DNA of 64,000 nucleotides from Chitinophaga rhizophila. Its GTDB lineage: Bacteria; Bacteroidota; Bacteroidia; Chitinophagales; Chitinophagaceae. Both the position numbers and the translations under genes were made by a program. The notes beneath the pieces are model-generated. The model made no database searches. It saw only the letters and a list, made by a program, of their open reading frames with translations, and was not told the origin of the DNA. The DNA lies in assembly GCF_019492185.1 (NCBI RefSeq), contig NZ_JAICCF010000001.1:558001-622000 (forward strand). The letters run 5' to 3'. Positions 16,875-25,729 of this stretch are shown in pieces (the first letter of the stretch is position 1; each line of letters starts with the position of its first letter).

Positions 16875-18356
16875 ATGAGAGACACCTTATTGCCAGCTAT
16901 GAAGAGTTACAGGCATGTGCAGATCCAGCTGTCGTTTAACAGCAAAGAGCCAATATACCAGCAGATTAAAGCATACATAATCAACGAAATTGTTAGAGGC
17001 AGACTGCTGCCAGGGGCCCTGCTGCCAGGCTCCCGGGTACTGGCTCAACAATTAAAAGTGAACAGGAATACGGTTATGCTTGTGTATGACCAACTTATTG
17101 CCGCGGGTTGGCTAACCTCTCACTACAAGAGCGGCACCCGCGTAAGCGATAGCATGCCGGCGGGACATACGGGACCACCAGGACAGGATATACGATCGCG
17201 TCCTGCACTCCATATACCCTTCCGTCATATCAATATATCTCTTCCCCCTTCTAATCCGAGTGGTAACTACGACATCATATTTGACGATGGCCTGCCCGAC
17301 CTCAAATTAATTCCTGTAGCAGAAATCACAAAAGAATGCAGAAGACTGGTTCAACAGGATGACCAACGCACTATTTACAATAATAATAGTGAGCGGGGAA
17401 ATGAGTATCTGCTCCAGGAAGTCAATGCGATGTTGAATAATGACCGTGGATTGGCTGTTACAACAGACAATATATGTATTACCCAAGGTGTACAGATGGC
17501 TTTATATCTGACTGCGCAGACCTTATTACAGCCAGGAGATCATATTGCTGTGGAACATCCGGGGTATCAACCTGCATGGCAGGCCTTTTCAATGGCAGGC
17601 GCACAGATACACTATATTCATTCTGATCAATATGGTATCAATCTGGAAGAACTTGAGCTACGCTGTCAACAAACTCCCCTAAAGGCGTTATACATTACGC
17701 CTCACCACCAATACCCTACTACCAGTACATTGTCTGTAGAGAAGCGACAGCAATTACTTGCTTTAAGTGAGCAATACCACTTTATGATCATTGAAGACGA
17801 CTATGATCATGAGTATCACTTCAATATACACTATATACCGTTAGCGGGTATGCCTCATGCCGATAATGTGATATACATAGGATCTGTCATGCATACATTG
17901 CCGATTAGCTTCGTATGTGGACCAGCTGCATTTATTAAGTCGCTTGCCGCTTACCGGAGCATAATAAACAGAGATGGTGATCCCGTTTTGCAACAGGCAA
18001 TGGCTAACCTGATGGTTGCAGGCGATATCAGGAAGCATATTCATAACACCAGGTACGTGTATATGAAGAGACTTGAACTCGCCAACAACATCATCCACTC
18101 AGTATTTGCAGGACAAGCGCTATATACCCGCCCGCAGGGAGGTTTGGCTATCTGGTTACAGTTATATAAACAGGTAGAACCGGAGCAATTGTTACAAAAA
18201 ATACAGTCTGCAGGTGTAAATATGGTAAATCCGCTTAGTTACTATAATCCCACTTTGGGTCATGCACCGGGCTTACGCCTGGGATATGCTTCAATGGATG
18301 AAGCAGATATTATTAAAGGGCTAGGGAAACTGGCAAAGGTAATACAGCAACTGTAG
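16875..18356 (+). CDS. MocR-like regulator lacking the PLP lysine
   Basis: A 493-residue protein. A GntR winged helix (EPIYQQIKAYIINEIVRGRLL, LPGSRVLAQQLKVNRNTVM) is followed by an aminotransferase-like domain (ITQGVQMALYLTAQ, VEHPGYQPAWQAF, TPHHQYPTTSTLS, IIEDDYDHEYHF). Where family members carry the Schiff-base lysine in a GS-SKTL block, this protein reads IGSVMHTLPISF, so the lysine is histidine H340. The domain therefore probably cannot form an internal aldimine with PLP. It may bind another ligand, or PLP non-covalently. The frame is otherwise intact. It is divergent from an ArsR gene and convergent with a MarR gene. Confidence 0.88.
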   Translation: MRDTLLPAMKSYRHVQIQLSFNSKEPIYQQIKAYIINEIVRGRLLPGALLPGSRVLAQQLKVNRNTVMLVYDQLIAAGWLTSHYKSGTRVSDSMPAGHTGPPGQDIRSRPALHIPFRHINISLPPSNPSGNYDIIFDDGLPDLKLIPVAEITKECRRLVQQDDQRTIYNNNSERGNEYLLQEVNAMLNNDRGLAVTTDNICITQGVQMALYLTAQTLLQPGDHIAVEHPGYQPAWQAFSMAGAQIHYIHSDQYGINLEELELRCQQTPLKALYITPHHQYPTTSTLSVEKRQQLLALSEQYHFMIIEDDYDHEYHFNIHYIPLAGMPHADNVIYIGSVMHTLPISFVCGPAAFIKSLAAYRSIINRDGDPVLQQAMANLMVAGDIRKHIHNTRYVYMKRLELANNIIHSVFAGQALYTRPQGGLAIWLQLYKQVEPEQLLQKIQSAGVNMVNPLSYYNPTLGHAPGLRLGYASMDEADIIKGLGKLAKVIQQL

Positions 18357-18381
18357 CTGTGGGGTTAACATCATACATCTA

Positions 18382-19014
18382 TCAGAGAATATCGGGTATG
18401 GTTAAACTGGAATGATGACCACAATCTATCTGTAACTCCGCAGATAATAATTTTTTCTTAAAAAGGCGGCATGCGTGCTGCCTTTTCTTATTGCCTTCAT
18501 AGTGAGCGCAGCTGTAGCACATTCGTTGCATACCTCCTTTATCTTTATCATACAGTCCGGCAATCATGGTATACACCGTCTGGTACAAGCTGGCCTTCTC
18601 CATCAATGGCCTTTTCTGCAGAATTGTATCCAGTTCTGCGATATATTGTTCTGCCTGCGTCAGCATCTCTTTACCTTTATCTGTCAGCAGGAAAGAGTAA
18701 CTGCGTCTATCTTTGAGATCTTCCTCTATTCGCAGAAAGCCTTTGTTCACCAGTGCAGCAGCTGCATCGCTAACTGTTGGCCTGCTAAGTTGCAGCTCTG
18801 TGGCAATGTAGGCTACTTTGTTTACCTCGGCCGTGTGATGGCCTGTAAATAATAGTATCTGCAACTGTAAAGGTGTGATGCCCAGGATTCTCGCCTGTTC
18901 CCACTGCATTGCCTTGAGCATGTCACTGAGCCTTTGCAACGATAATAATAACCTTGCATCAAGCGAAGTCAGTTGCTGCTCAGGACTGAATCCTGATATT
19001 TTTTTCATTGTCAA
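18382..19014 (-). CDS. MarR-family regulator with C-terminal cysteine cluster
   Basis: A 210-residue protein. Residues about 25-140 are a MarR winged helix (ITPLQLQILLF, ELQLSRPTVSDAAAALVNKGFL, DLKDRRSYSFLLTDKGKE). Beyond the usual end, residues about 160-210 carry C166, C169, C182 and C198 together with H171, H180, H200 and H201 (context MCYSCAHYEGNKKRQHACRLF). Such a cluster suggests a zinc, iron-sulfur or thiol-redox site. The target genes are unknown. The neighbour convergent to it is the PLP-lysine-less MocR. Confidence 0.86.
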   Translation of the reverse strand: MTMKKISGFSPEQQLTSLDARLLLSLQRLSDMLKAMQWEQARILGITPLQLQILLFTGHHTAEVNKVAYIATELQLSRPTVSDAAAALVNKGFLRIEEDLKDRRSYSFLLTDKGKEMLTQAEQYIAELDTILQKRPLMEKASLYQTVYTMIAGLYDKDKGGMQRMCYSCAHYEGNKKRQHACRLFKKKLLSAELQIDCGHHSSLTIPDIL

Positions 19015-19256
19015 TGTAAAAGGAGGACAAAAATAGATTAGCCAAGCTACTGATATAAGTACCAGATATTATAATTATCCTATATTCTGGACCAGTTGCT
19101 CAGTAAATCACTAAGTCTGTTTATAATTTTTAATTCCTGCCTCCTTATTACTAATTTCACCCCCGTATTTATACGCTTCAATTTCAGCATTTATACCTGC
19201 AACAATACCACCCGTATCCATTAGTTTAGCTATTCATTCATCATAAAACCTCAATT

Positions 19257-19769
19257 ATGAATTACTGCAACATGACACGCATTCTTTTTGCAACGCTGCT
19301 CCTGGCGGCATTTTCAGCGTGTATAGATAAACCCCGTCCTCCTAAAGGCGACATCCCACTGGATAAAGGAAGAGCCTTTGAACATGTCATTCCCATAGAG
19401 GAAGCACGTAGTCTGCGACAGGGATTTTTAATAGGAAGAAGAGAATTACAAAGTAAACTGCCAGGCAATTATCTTGACAGTGCTTTTAATCTTCCTGAAG
19501 GCGAAACCTTTAATCGCCATGCTATTGCTGCTATCCTCAATGCAAAAGGCGCAGAAGGCCTCCGCATTTACCTTGGCAAAGACCAGAAAGGACAGGTTAG
19601 AATGGTGTTACTTCCGGTTGACGCCAATGGCAAAGACATCCTAACTACCCTTGTAAGCCGGGAGAAGGCGGCGAATATTCCTGGTATTGCTCCTGCTAGA
19701 GCAGCTTCAATGGAACAGGCTATGGAGAGTGGACAGCGTTGTCCTCCTCTGTGTAAAAGCGCATTATAA
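19257..19769 (+). CDS. Putative lipoprotein of unknown function
   Basis: A protein of up to 170 residues with a short hydrophobic signal ending in the lipobox-like AAFSAC. The chosen frame starts at 19257; the ATG at 19272 (MTRILF) may be the true start. The mature part is hydrophilic with no recognised domain and ends in a CPPLC motif that could form a disulfide. It is 24 bases upstream of a membrane protein gene and heads a plus-strand run that leads into a two-component system. Confidence 0.6.
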   Translation: MNYCNMTRILFATLLLAAFSACIDKPRPPKGDIPLDKGRAFEHVIPIEEARSLRQGFLIGRRELQSKLPGNYLDSAFNLPEGETFNRHAIAAILNAKGAEGLRIYLGKDQKGQVRMVLLPVDANGKDILTTLVSREKAANIPGIAPARAASMEQAMESGQRCPPLCKSAL

Positions 19770-19793
19770 TCATTCCACATTCTCCTTGTCCTG

Positions 19794-20456
19794 ATGAATA
19801 ATATAGGCGCCTTCCTGGTAAGCCAGTTGGTCATTATTCCGTTAACGATAGGGCTGATACGTTTCAACAAGACTGTTGCAAACTTTCAGCCCTTCCTGTT
19901 ACTTCTTTCGCTGGCTTTCCTATCAGAAACGATCAGCTTCATCTGCATCCGTATCATGCATACCAGCAATGCTGTTACAGTAAACTTATATGGCCTTGCA
20001 GAGTCAATTGTGATCATATACCAGTTCTTCGTATGGGGTACGCTCAAACGAAAACGACTGCTTTTTATCGGATTATTATCCGGTTTTGCAGCGATATGGA
20101 TCACCGAAAATATCATCTTCAACAAATTAGAGACCTTCAGCCCGTATTTCAGGGTAACCTATGCCTTTATCTCTGTCCTCCTCAGTATCAACGAAATCAA
20201 CTACCTGATTGTGAAGGATAATAAATCATTATTCAGAAACGCCCGCTTTCTGGTCTGTATGGGATTTATAATCATCTTCATTTATCAGATTATCTATGAA
20301 GCCGCTATGTTCATAGGTTCTGACACGGTATTATCGCTGCGAATTATTTTTATGTTTAATTATATCAATGCTTTTGTAAATTTGATATACGCAATCGCAG
20401 TGCTATGTATTCCTGTTAAGCCTTCCTATTATTTTAATAAGCATTTTGATGCATAG
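19794..20456 (+). CDS. Multi-pass membrane protein, function unknown
   Basis: A 220-residue protein with about seven hydrophobic segments (for example FLVSQLVIIPLTIGLI at the N-terminus and FLVCMGFIIIFIYQIIYE near residue 155). No family is recognised. Because it lies 33 bases before a sensor kinase whose own sensor part is only a single membrane helix, it could provide the sensing module. That is inference from position only. Confidence 0.6.
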   Translation: MNNIGAFLVSQLVIIPLTIGLIRFNKTVANFQPFLLLLSLAFLSETISFICIRIMHTSNAVTVNLYGLAESIVIIYQFFVWGTLKRKRLLFIGLLSGFAAIWITENIIFNKLETFSPYFRVTYAFISVLLSINEINYLIVKDNKSLFRNARFLVCMGFIIIFIYQIIYEAAMFIGSDTVLSLRIIFMFNYINAFVNLIYAIAVLCIPVKPSYYFNKHFDA

Positions 20457-20489
20457 CCTTCGCCCCAACGCCCCAAATCACGATACTCC

Positions 20490-21230
20490 ATGGATGACAA
20501 AATATTCTATATCACCATCTTCATTTCTGTACTGATAGCCGTTATCATTGTATTTTTTGTCGTATCCATTGTCCTGTATCACCGTCGTTATATACAAATG
20601 CAACGTGAACGTATTGTTGCTGAGATTACCATCCTGGAAAACGAGCGTAAGCGAATAGCCGCAGATCTCCATGATAGTATGGGCCCCTTGCTGTCTACCA
20701 TAAAACTGAATCTGCACAGTATCGAAGTGACAGACCAGCGAGATCACCAGATCATTGCACGTTCATCCGGTTATATCGATGATGTAATCAAAGGGCTCCG
20801 GCAAATATCTCACAACCTGCTACCAGCTACATTAGAACGTAAAGGACTGACAGAAGCACTTCACGAATTTATCCGCCAGCTATCGGAAAAGCAGCCCCTT
20901 GACATTAAATTTCATACCTCCGGCAAGATAGAAATCGCTCAGGACAAGGAAATACACATTTTCCGCATCATACAGGAAATTACCCATAACACACTCAAAC
21001 ATGCCAATGCCACACAGCTTCAGATTGTACTGACAAAAGAAAGCGGCTTTTATCTTGTACTTGTCAAAGAAAACGGTATCGGCTTTGACGTTAAAAAAGC
21101 AAGCGCTGAGTCTACAGGACTAGGCATGAAAAGTCTCGCTATCCGTACTGATATCCTCAGGGGCTCGCTCACTATAGATTCTGTGCCCGGGCAAGGCACT
21201 AACTATTTCGTGAAAATACCAGCCGGATAA
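20490..21230 (+). CDS. NarL/DegS-type sensor histidine kinase
   Basis: A 246-residue kinase. One membrane helix (residues about 6-30) is followed by the HisKA_3 phosphoacceptor region with H61 in RKRIAADLHDSMGP. The ATP-binding domain follows with the N-box EITHNTLKHANATQ and the G-box STGLGMKSLAIR. There is no separate extracytoplasmic sensor domain, so signal input must come through the membrane helix or a partner. The cognate NarL-type regulator follows 59 bases downstream. Confidence 0.92.
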   Translation: MDDKIFYITIFISVLIAVIIVFFVVSIVLYHRRYIQMQRERIVAEITILENERKRIAADLHDSMGPLLSTIKLNLHSIEVTDQRDHQIIARSSGYIDDVIKGLRQISHNLLPATLERKGLTEALHEFIRQLSEKQPLDIKFHTSGKIEIAQDKEIHIFRIIQEITHNTLKHANATQLQIVLTKESGFYLVLVKENGIGFDVKKASAESTGLGMKSLAIRTDILRGSLTIDSVPGQGTNYFVKIPAG

Positions 21231-21289
21231 TGTAACTTTATACTACGTTAATTCCCAGACACACACTCATACCCCAATTAATACATTTA

Positions 21290-21958
21290 ATGAATCACGC
21301 CATCAGACTAGTGATAGCCGACGATCATGAGATATTCCGTGACGGACTCGCCTTGATGCTTTCAAGACAACCTGATATTACCCTCGTAGGACAGGCCAAC
21401 AATGGCAGGGAACTGCTGGCACTGCTAACAACGGTAGAAGCAGATGTTGTCATGACAGACCTGAAAATGCCACTCATGGACGGCATTACCGCCACCCGCA
21501 CCCTCCTGCAAAGTCATCCGCAGGTTAAAATCATAGCCCTCTCAATGTTTGACGAAGAAGAGCTTATTGTTGAAATGCTGGAAGCCGGCGCAAAGGGATA
21601 TCTGCTAAAAAATGCTGACAAAAACGAGATAATCGAAGCTATCAACAGCGTCTACGAAGATAACATTTTCTACTGCCGCCAGACTTCAGCTAAGCTCGCA
21701 TCCATGATTGTAAGGAGCCGATTCAATCCAACCCGCGACAATACGGCCGTTACGTTTACAGACCGTGAAAAAGAAATTATCCGACTGATCTGCCAGCAAT
21801 TTACCGCTCAGGAAATCGGCGATAAGATATTCCTGAGTAAACGTACTGTTGAGGGACATCGTACACGCATACTGGAAAAAATGAATGTTAAAAACACTGC
21901 CGGAGTAGTAGTATTTGCACTGAAAAACAACCTTATCAGCGAGGCCGAATTGCTCTGA
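21290..21958 (+). CDS. NarL/FixJ-family response regulator
   Basis: A 222-residue regulator. The receiver domain has the acidic pair D11/D12, phosphoacceptor D57 in VVMTDLKMPLMDG and the conserved lysine region AKGYLLKNADKNE. A LuxR-type helix-turn-helix follows at residues about 155-215 (FTDREKEIIRLICQQFTAQEIGDKIFLSKRTVEGH). It is the partner of the kinase just upstream. Target promoters are unknown. Confidence 0.93.
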   Translation: MNHAIRLVIADDHEIFRDGLALMLSRQPDITLVGQANNGRELLALLTTVEADVVMTDLKMPLMDGITATRTLLQSHPQVKIIALSMFDEEELIVEMLEAGAKGYLLKNADKNEIIEAINSVYEDNIFYCRQTSAKLASMIVRSRFNPTRDNTAVTFTDREKEIIRLICQQFTAQEIGDKIFLSKRTVEGHRTRILEKMNVKNTAGVVVFALKNNLISEAELL

Positions 21959-22015
21959 AGTTTCCATTCCCGGGAATGATGCCGTATATTTGCGGCAACC
22001 AACACAAGAGTGCCT

Positions 22016-22591
22016 ATGACACGTATCGCCCTGATCCGTCACGGAAGTACAGCATGGAACAAAGAGGGAAAAATGCAGGGAAGCACAGATATCCCATTGG
22101 ATGATGAAGGACTGGAACAAGCCAGGAAACTTGGTATACGTCTTTCCGATGAGCCTTGGGATATTATCTATACCAGCCAGTTATCCCGTGCTAAAAAGAC
22201 AGGCGAAATCATTGCTGCCAGCCTTGGTATTGATGATATACGCGAAGACAAAAGATTGATGGAAGTCTCCGGTGGACTAACCGAAGGAACTACAGAAGCT
22301 GAGAGACTGGTGAAGTGGGGATCTGGATGGCGTCAACTGGAACTAGGTATGGAAACTGAACAAACCGTACTGACCAGGGGAATGTCCTTCCTGGATGATC
22401 TGATCATAGCACATGCCGGAAAACGCATTATTCTGGTCAGCCATGGCAGCTTCATCCGTCACCTGTTAAAACAACTGGCTCCATCGCTGGTGCAGGACGC
22501 AACCTTGAAAAACACCTCTGTCACCAGGTTTACAGTAAACGACGACAAATGGGAGTGCGAACTGTATAATTGTACCGCACATCTCGTCTAA
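22016..22591 (+). CDS. Histidine phosphatase family protein
   Basis: About 191 residues from ATG 22016 (a GTG at 22010 is also in frame). The signature LIRHGSTAWNKEGKMQG holds the phospho-accepting histidine. The second histidine is in ILVSHGSFIRHLL, and the acid/base residue region is LMEVSGGLTEG. The family includes alpha-ribazole phosphatase and phosphoglycerate mutases. The substrate cannot be told. A terminator follows directly. Confidence 0.88.
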   Translation: MTRIALIRHGSTAWNKEGKMQGSTDIPLDDEGLEQARKLGIRLSDEPWDIIYTSQLSRAKKTGEIIAASLGIDDIREDKRLMEVSGGLTEGTTEAERLVKWGSGWRQLELGMETEQTVLTRGMSFLDDLIIAHAGKRIILVSHGSFIRHLLKQLAPSLVQDATLKNTSVTRFTVNDDKWECELYNCTAHLV

Positions 22592-22608
22592 TCTATAATT
22601 TATAACTG

Positions 22609-22659
22609 ATCCCGGACTATGTAATGAGGACAATCCTCTATGCTGGTCCGGGATTTTTA
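22609..22659 (+). terminator. Rho-independent terminator after the phosphatase gene
   Basis: ATCCCGGAC (22609-22617) pairs with GTCCGGGAT (22646-22654), followed by a short T-run. A nested GAGGA/TCCTC hairpin lies in the loop. Confidence 0.78.
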
Positions 22660-22844
22660 TTGGCGGTTGCCCCTCCCTTCACTTCACCACCTCAGAAAGC
22701 GATGGCAAATCTGGCACTAGCTAATTCATTACCAATAAGTTATTTTTCAGAGAACTATCTAATCTCCCTATCTAGCGTAAATATTTTTTGCATCCCGGTT
22801 TCATTTATCTATTTTTGTTTCCCCGCAGAACGAAAAGAGGAATT

Positions 22845-23294
22845 ATGGATAAACTTAGAACAAGTAACAGGGAGGCTGGTCAGGCCTACGAAATGAAATG
22901 GGATGCAATTGGTATAGGCGCTTCTTTAGCCTGTGCAATTCACTGTATTTTACTTCCAGTCATCTTTACGACGCTGACGTTATTTGACATAGATATTCTT
23001 GAGAATGTTTATCTGGAAGTATTGACAGTATTTGTCTCTATGAGTATAGGAGGCTGGGCTATCTGGAGAGGATATAAGCGCTTGCACGGACAAAAATCTG
23101 TGTTGTTCTATTTCGCAGCAGGATTACTGTTGATGATAGCTGGCAACTTCATTCATGGCAGCGTCATCGAAATGGGACTCAAATTCGGTGGTGCGGCTTT
23201 ACTTATTACTGCTCATATTAAAAACTGGAAAAGTTGTCGCGGCTGCGAAGTACATACTTCAAACGCTCAAACTCCTTCTTCAATCGCAGCCTGA
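22845..23294 (+). CDS. MerC-domain membrane protein
   Basis: A 149-residue protein with four membrane helices. The first contains the MerC-type cysteine motif in GASLACAIHCILLPV. MerC proteins import mercuric ions in Gram-negative mer operons, but many Bacteroidota genomes carry MerC-like genes alone, as here, without merA or merR nearby. The cysteine-rich cytoplasmic end (SCRGCE) adds two more thiols. The start at 22845 is chosen because the preceding in-frame codons encode an implausible hydrophobic lead. It is convergent with the large T9SS protein gene. Confidence 0.78.
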   Translation: MDKLRTSNREAGQAYEMKWDAIGIGASLACAIHCILLPVIFTTLTLFDIDILENVYLEVLTVFVSMSIGGWAIWRGYKRLHGQKSVLFYFAAGLLLMIAGNFIHGSVIEMGLKFGGAALLITAHIKNWKSCRGCEVHTSNAQTPSSIAA

Positions 23295-23315
23295 TCACGT
23301 CAGCCAGTACCGCCA

Positions 23316-25358
23316 CTAACGCAGCAGTACTGTTGTTCCTTTACGGAATACCTTCTTACCAGACTCCCGTATCGTATAACGTAACATCCAGACGTAGGTA
23401 CCAATGTCGGCGGGTAAACCATTGACAGTGCCATCCCATTTCTGCGTCCAGTTTGTAGTCTGAAATACCAGCTGTCCCAGGCGATTATATACCGAAAACT
23501 CAAGATCGGTTGCCTTATAGGCACTCAAAGGGTACAGGAAGTCATTTTTCCCATCATTATTAGGCGAAAACGCGGTCGGCACATCAATATAACAACTCGT
23601 AACGGCGGTAATAACGTGATCTACAGTATCGTGGCAATTTTCAGTATCCTGCACGATCAATCTGATCCGGTAGTCCTGCTCCTTCCTGGTAGGATAGTAT
23701 TGCTGTGCTACAGGCTCAGGCGCTGTGCTGGTGACACCGTTCCCATAGTCCCAGGAATAGGAAATAATACTGCCAAAGCTTTTATTTACCGGAGTAATTA
23801 CATCCATCGGACAGTAAGGTCCCGGATCCACATCAAAAAAAGCCCCCAGACTTCTATCCAGCGGAATCTCCCTGTACACAGAATCTGAACATACGCCGTT
23901 AGAAACATACAGCGACACCTTTTTCAACCCAAAATCCCCGTATATTTTATTGACATTCTGCGTGTATCTGACATCAGAAGAGTCAAAAGTCCAGCGCCAG
24001 AAATTCACATCGTGGATGCCATCATGCGTCAGGTCCAGTACACTTACCTTACAATTTCTGTTAAGTCCCAGGGCAAAATTTGCAGACACAGTATCGACGG
24101 TGCTGAAAGTTACTGTTTGTCCGGTAGCGACCGGCTGTCCGCATTCCCCTAATATAGCATTGCCGTCGCTGCCGGTAGTTAACGTAATGGTATAATTTCC
24201 TTCTCTGTATAATGGTTGTGTTAGTTCCAGGACAACAGTATCTGTAAGATTACTACCATTACATATCCCGGCAGCGCTACGGATTACTGCCTGTGGCGTA
24301 CCGGAAATCCTGAAATCCGATCCGTTTGCCGCAATAGATTCGCAACGCACAGCTCCTGAAAGGGGAATTTTAAGTCTCTCAGGGGCACATCCTACCGGCA
24401 GCATGTTTCTTAGCAAAATATCCGGCGGACGGGCTATATGAAATCTCACCTGCTCACCTACCGCAAGACTGTTACCACATACATCCAACACTGTATTTCC
24501 ATCATTGCCATTTCTGACAGAAAGAGTATAATCACCCGGTGGCAGCGGCCCGTTAAATTTCAGTAAGATAGAGTCTGTATCAAAGCCAGTGGAACAATTA
24601 ATGCCGGCAGCGGATACTACTGTTCCACTACCGCTGGTCAATGCAAATTCGGTGCCTGCCGTAGTCAGGGTTTTACAAAGTATCCCTTTACTAAGCCTAA
24701 TGCCAACTGCATTATCCAGACAATAATAATTAGCCCACCTGATAGCCGGGATACCCGGACCGGTAATATCAGCAGTGCCACCCGAAAACTCCAGATCGTA
24801 TCCGGACTGAGAGTCAGGCGTAAAATGACTTAGGAGTAACAGGTATTCATGCCCCTGCACCAGCGTTGGCATTCTGCTGAACAACGGCTGTCCCATTCCT
24901 CCACATACATCGAAAGAAGTGCCTGCTGCAGAAGCGCCGGTAACGCCGCCCTCCCCTGACCAGTTCATGCAGACATACATGCTCAGGTTACGGTCTGAAA
25001 ACACATGCTCCGGATTATGCCCGGTAATGTCAAATAGTTGCCAGTCATAGTCATCCGCCAGTTCCTTTGGCGTGATCGTAAATCCTAGTGTTCCAGCTTT
25101 ATAACAGGTAAACTTATACCAGTACGGATTGATATCGGTATGCAAGCCGTCTCCCTCATTAGTACAACTAGGGCCGAAAATGGTCTTTCCACCGCAGGCA
25201 GGTACCGATTCCTGACTGAATATTTTAGTTCCACAGACGGGAAATGCTGTAGAGGGGTTCTGACCGATCTCTGTACACGTCAACTGAGCCTGCGAATTGG
25301 CAATGTTGGCAAACAGCAGGATAAAAAATGGGTACAGGAAATTGAGTTTAGCTTGCAT
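23316..25358 (-). CDS. Large T9SS-secreted surface protein with PKD and gliding-type C-terminus
   Basis: A 680-residue secreted protein. A signal peptide (LNFLYPFFILLFANIANSQA) is followed by a cysteine-rich region without clear family. A PKD-like domain lies at about residues 500-575 (SYSWDYGNGVTSTAPEP). The C-terminal domain (residues about 590-680, starting DVPTAFSPNNDGKNDFLYPL) is the type B sorting domain of the type IX secretion system, found on gliding-associated and surface adhesive proteins. It appears to be a stand-alone gene. Its adhesin or matrix role is inferred from the domain order. Confidence 0.9.
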   Translation of the reverse strand: MQAKLNFLYPFFILLFANIANSQAQLTCTEIGQNPSTAFPVCGTKIFSQESVPACGGKTIFGPSCTNEGDGLHTDINPYWYKFTCYKAGTLGFTITPKELADDYDWQLFDITGHNPEHVFSDRNLSMYVCMNWSGEGGVTGASAAGTSFDVCGGMGQPLFSRMPTLVQGHEYLLLLSHFTPDSQSGYDLEFSGGTADITGPGIPAIRWANYYCLDNAVGIRLSKGILCKTLTTAGTEFALTSGSGTVVSAAGINCSTGFDTDSILLKFNGPLPPGDYTLSVRNGNDGNTVLDVCGNSLAVGEQVRFHIARPPDILLRNMLPVGCAPERLKIPLSGAVRCESIAANGSDFRISGTPQAVIRSAAGICNGSNLTDTVVLELTQPLYREGNYTITLTTGSDGNAILGECGQPVATGQTVTFSTVDTVSANFALGLNRNCKVSVLDLTHDGIHDVNFWRWTFDSSDVRYTQNVNKIYGDFGLKKVSLYVSNGVCSDSVYREIPLDRSLGAFFDVDPGPYCPMDVITPVNKSFGSIISYSWDYGNGVTSTAPEPVAQQYYPTRKEQDYRIRLIVQDTENCHDTVDHVITAVTSCYIDVPTAFSPNNDGKNDFLYPLSAYKATDLEFSVYNRLGQLVFQTTNWTQKWDGTVNGLPADIGTYVWMLRYTIRESGKKVFRKGTTVLLR

Positions 25359-25470
25359 GTTTAAGTCCGTACTGGGTATCTGTGATGCCTAAAAATAGTT
25401 TTTTTTCCTGAGCAAACCCAATATCATAAAGGACTTTACATGGATGAGCATGTATTAGCAAAAATATTTT

Positions 25471-25500
25471 TTTGTAAATTCAATCAGTTTTATACTTTTG
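25471..25500 (+). promoter_or_regulatory. Bacteroidota-type promoter of tRNA-Ser
   Basis: TTTG at 25471-25474 and TACTTTTG at 25493-25500 are separated by 18 bases, matching the TTTG/TAnnTTTG consensus. The tRNA begins 5 bases after the second box. Confidence 0.7.
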
Positions 25501-25504
25501 CAGC

Positions 25505-25589
25505 GGAGAAATGGCAGAGCGGTCGAATGCGGCGGTCTTGAAAACCGTTGACTGTCAAAGGTCCGGGGGTTCGAATCCCTCTTTCTCCG
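25505..25589 (+). tRNA. tRNA-Ser (anticodon TGA)
   Basis: An 85-base tRNA with a long variable arm, as expected for serine. The acceptor GGAGAAA pairs with TTTCTCC, the anticodon stem GCGGT/ACCGT encloses CTTGAAA, and the T-arm contains GGGTTCGAATCCC. Confidence 0.96.
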
Positions 25590-25598
25590 CAAGCTGGA

Positions 25599-25632
25599 AA
25601 GCCTTCAAGTTGAAAGACTTGGAGGCTTTTTT
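25599..25632 (+). terminator. Rho-independent terminator after tRNA-Ser
   Basis: AAGCCTTCAAGT (25599-25610) pairs with ACTTGGAGGCTT (25617-25628), with one wobble pair, followed by TTTT. Confidence 0.88.
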
Positions 25633-25729
25633 GTTGAATCGTTTTTTCCCATAAAAAAGATCAGGCTCTCCCCCTTTTGTTTGACCACAAACGTTATGCG
25701 GGACCAAATGAGTTCCTTTATGTCCTCAT

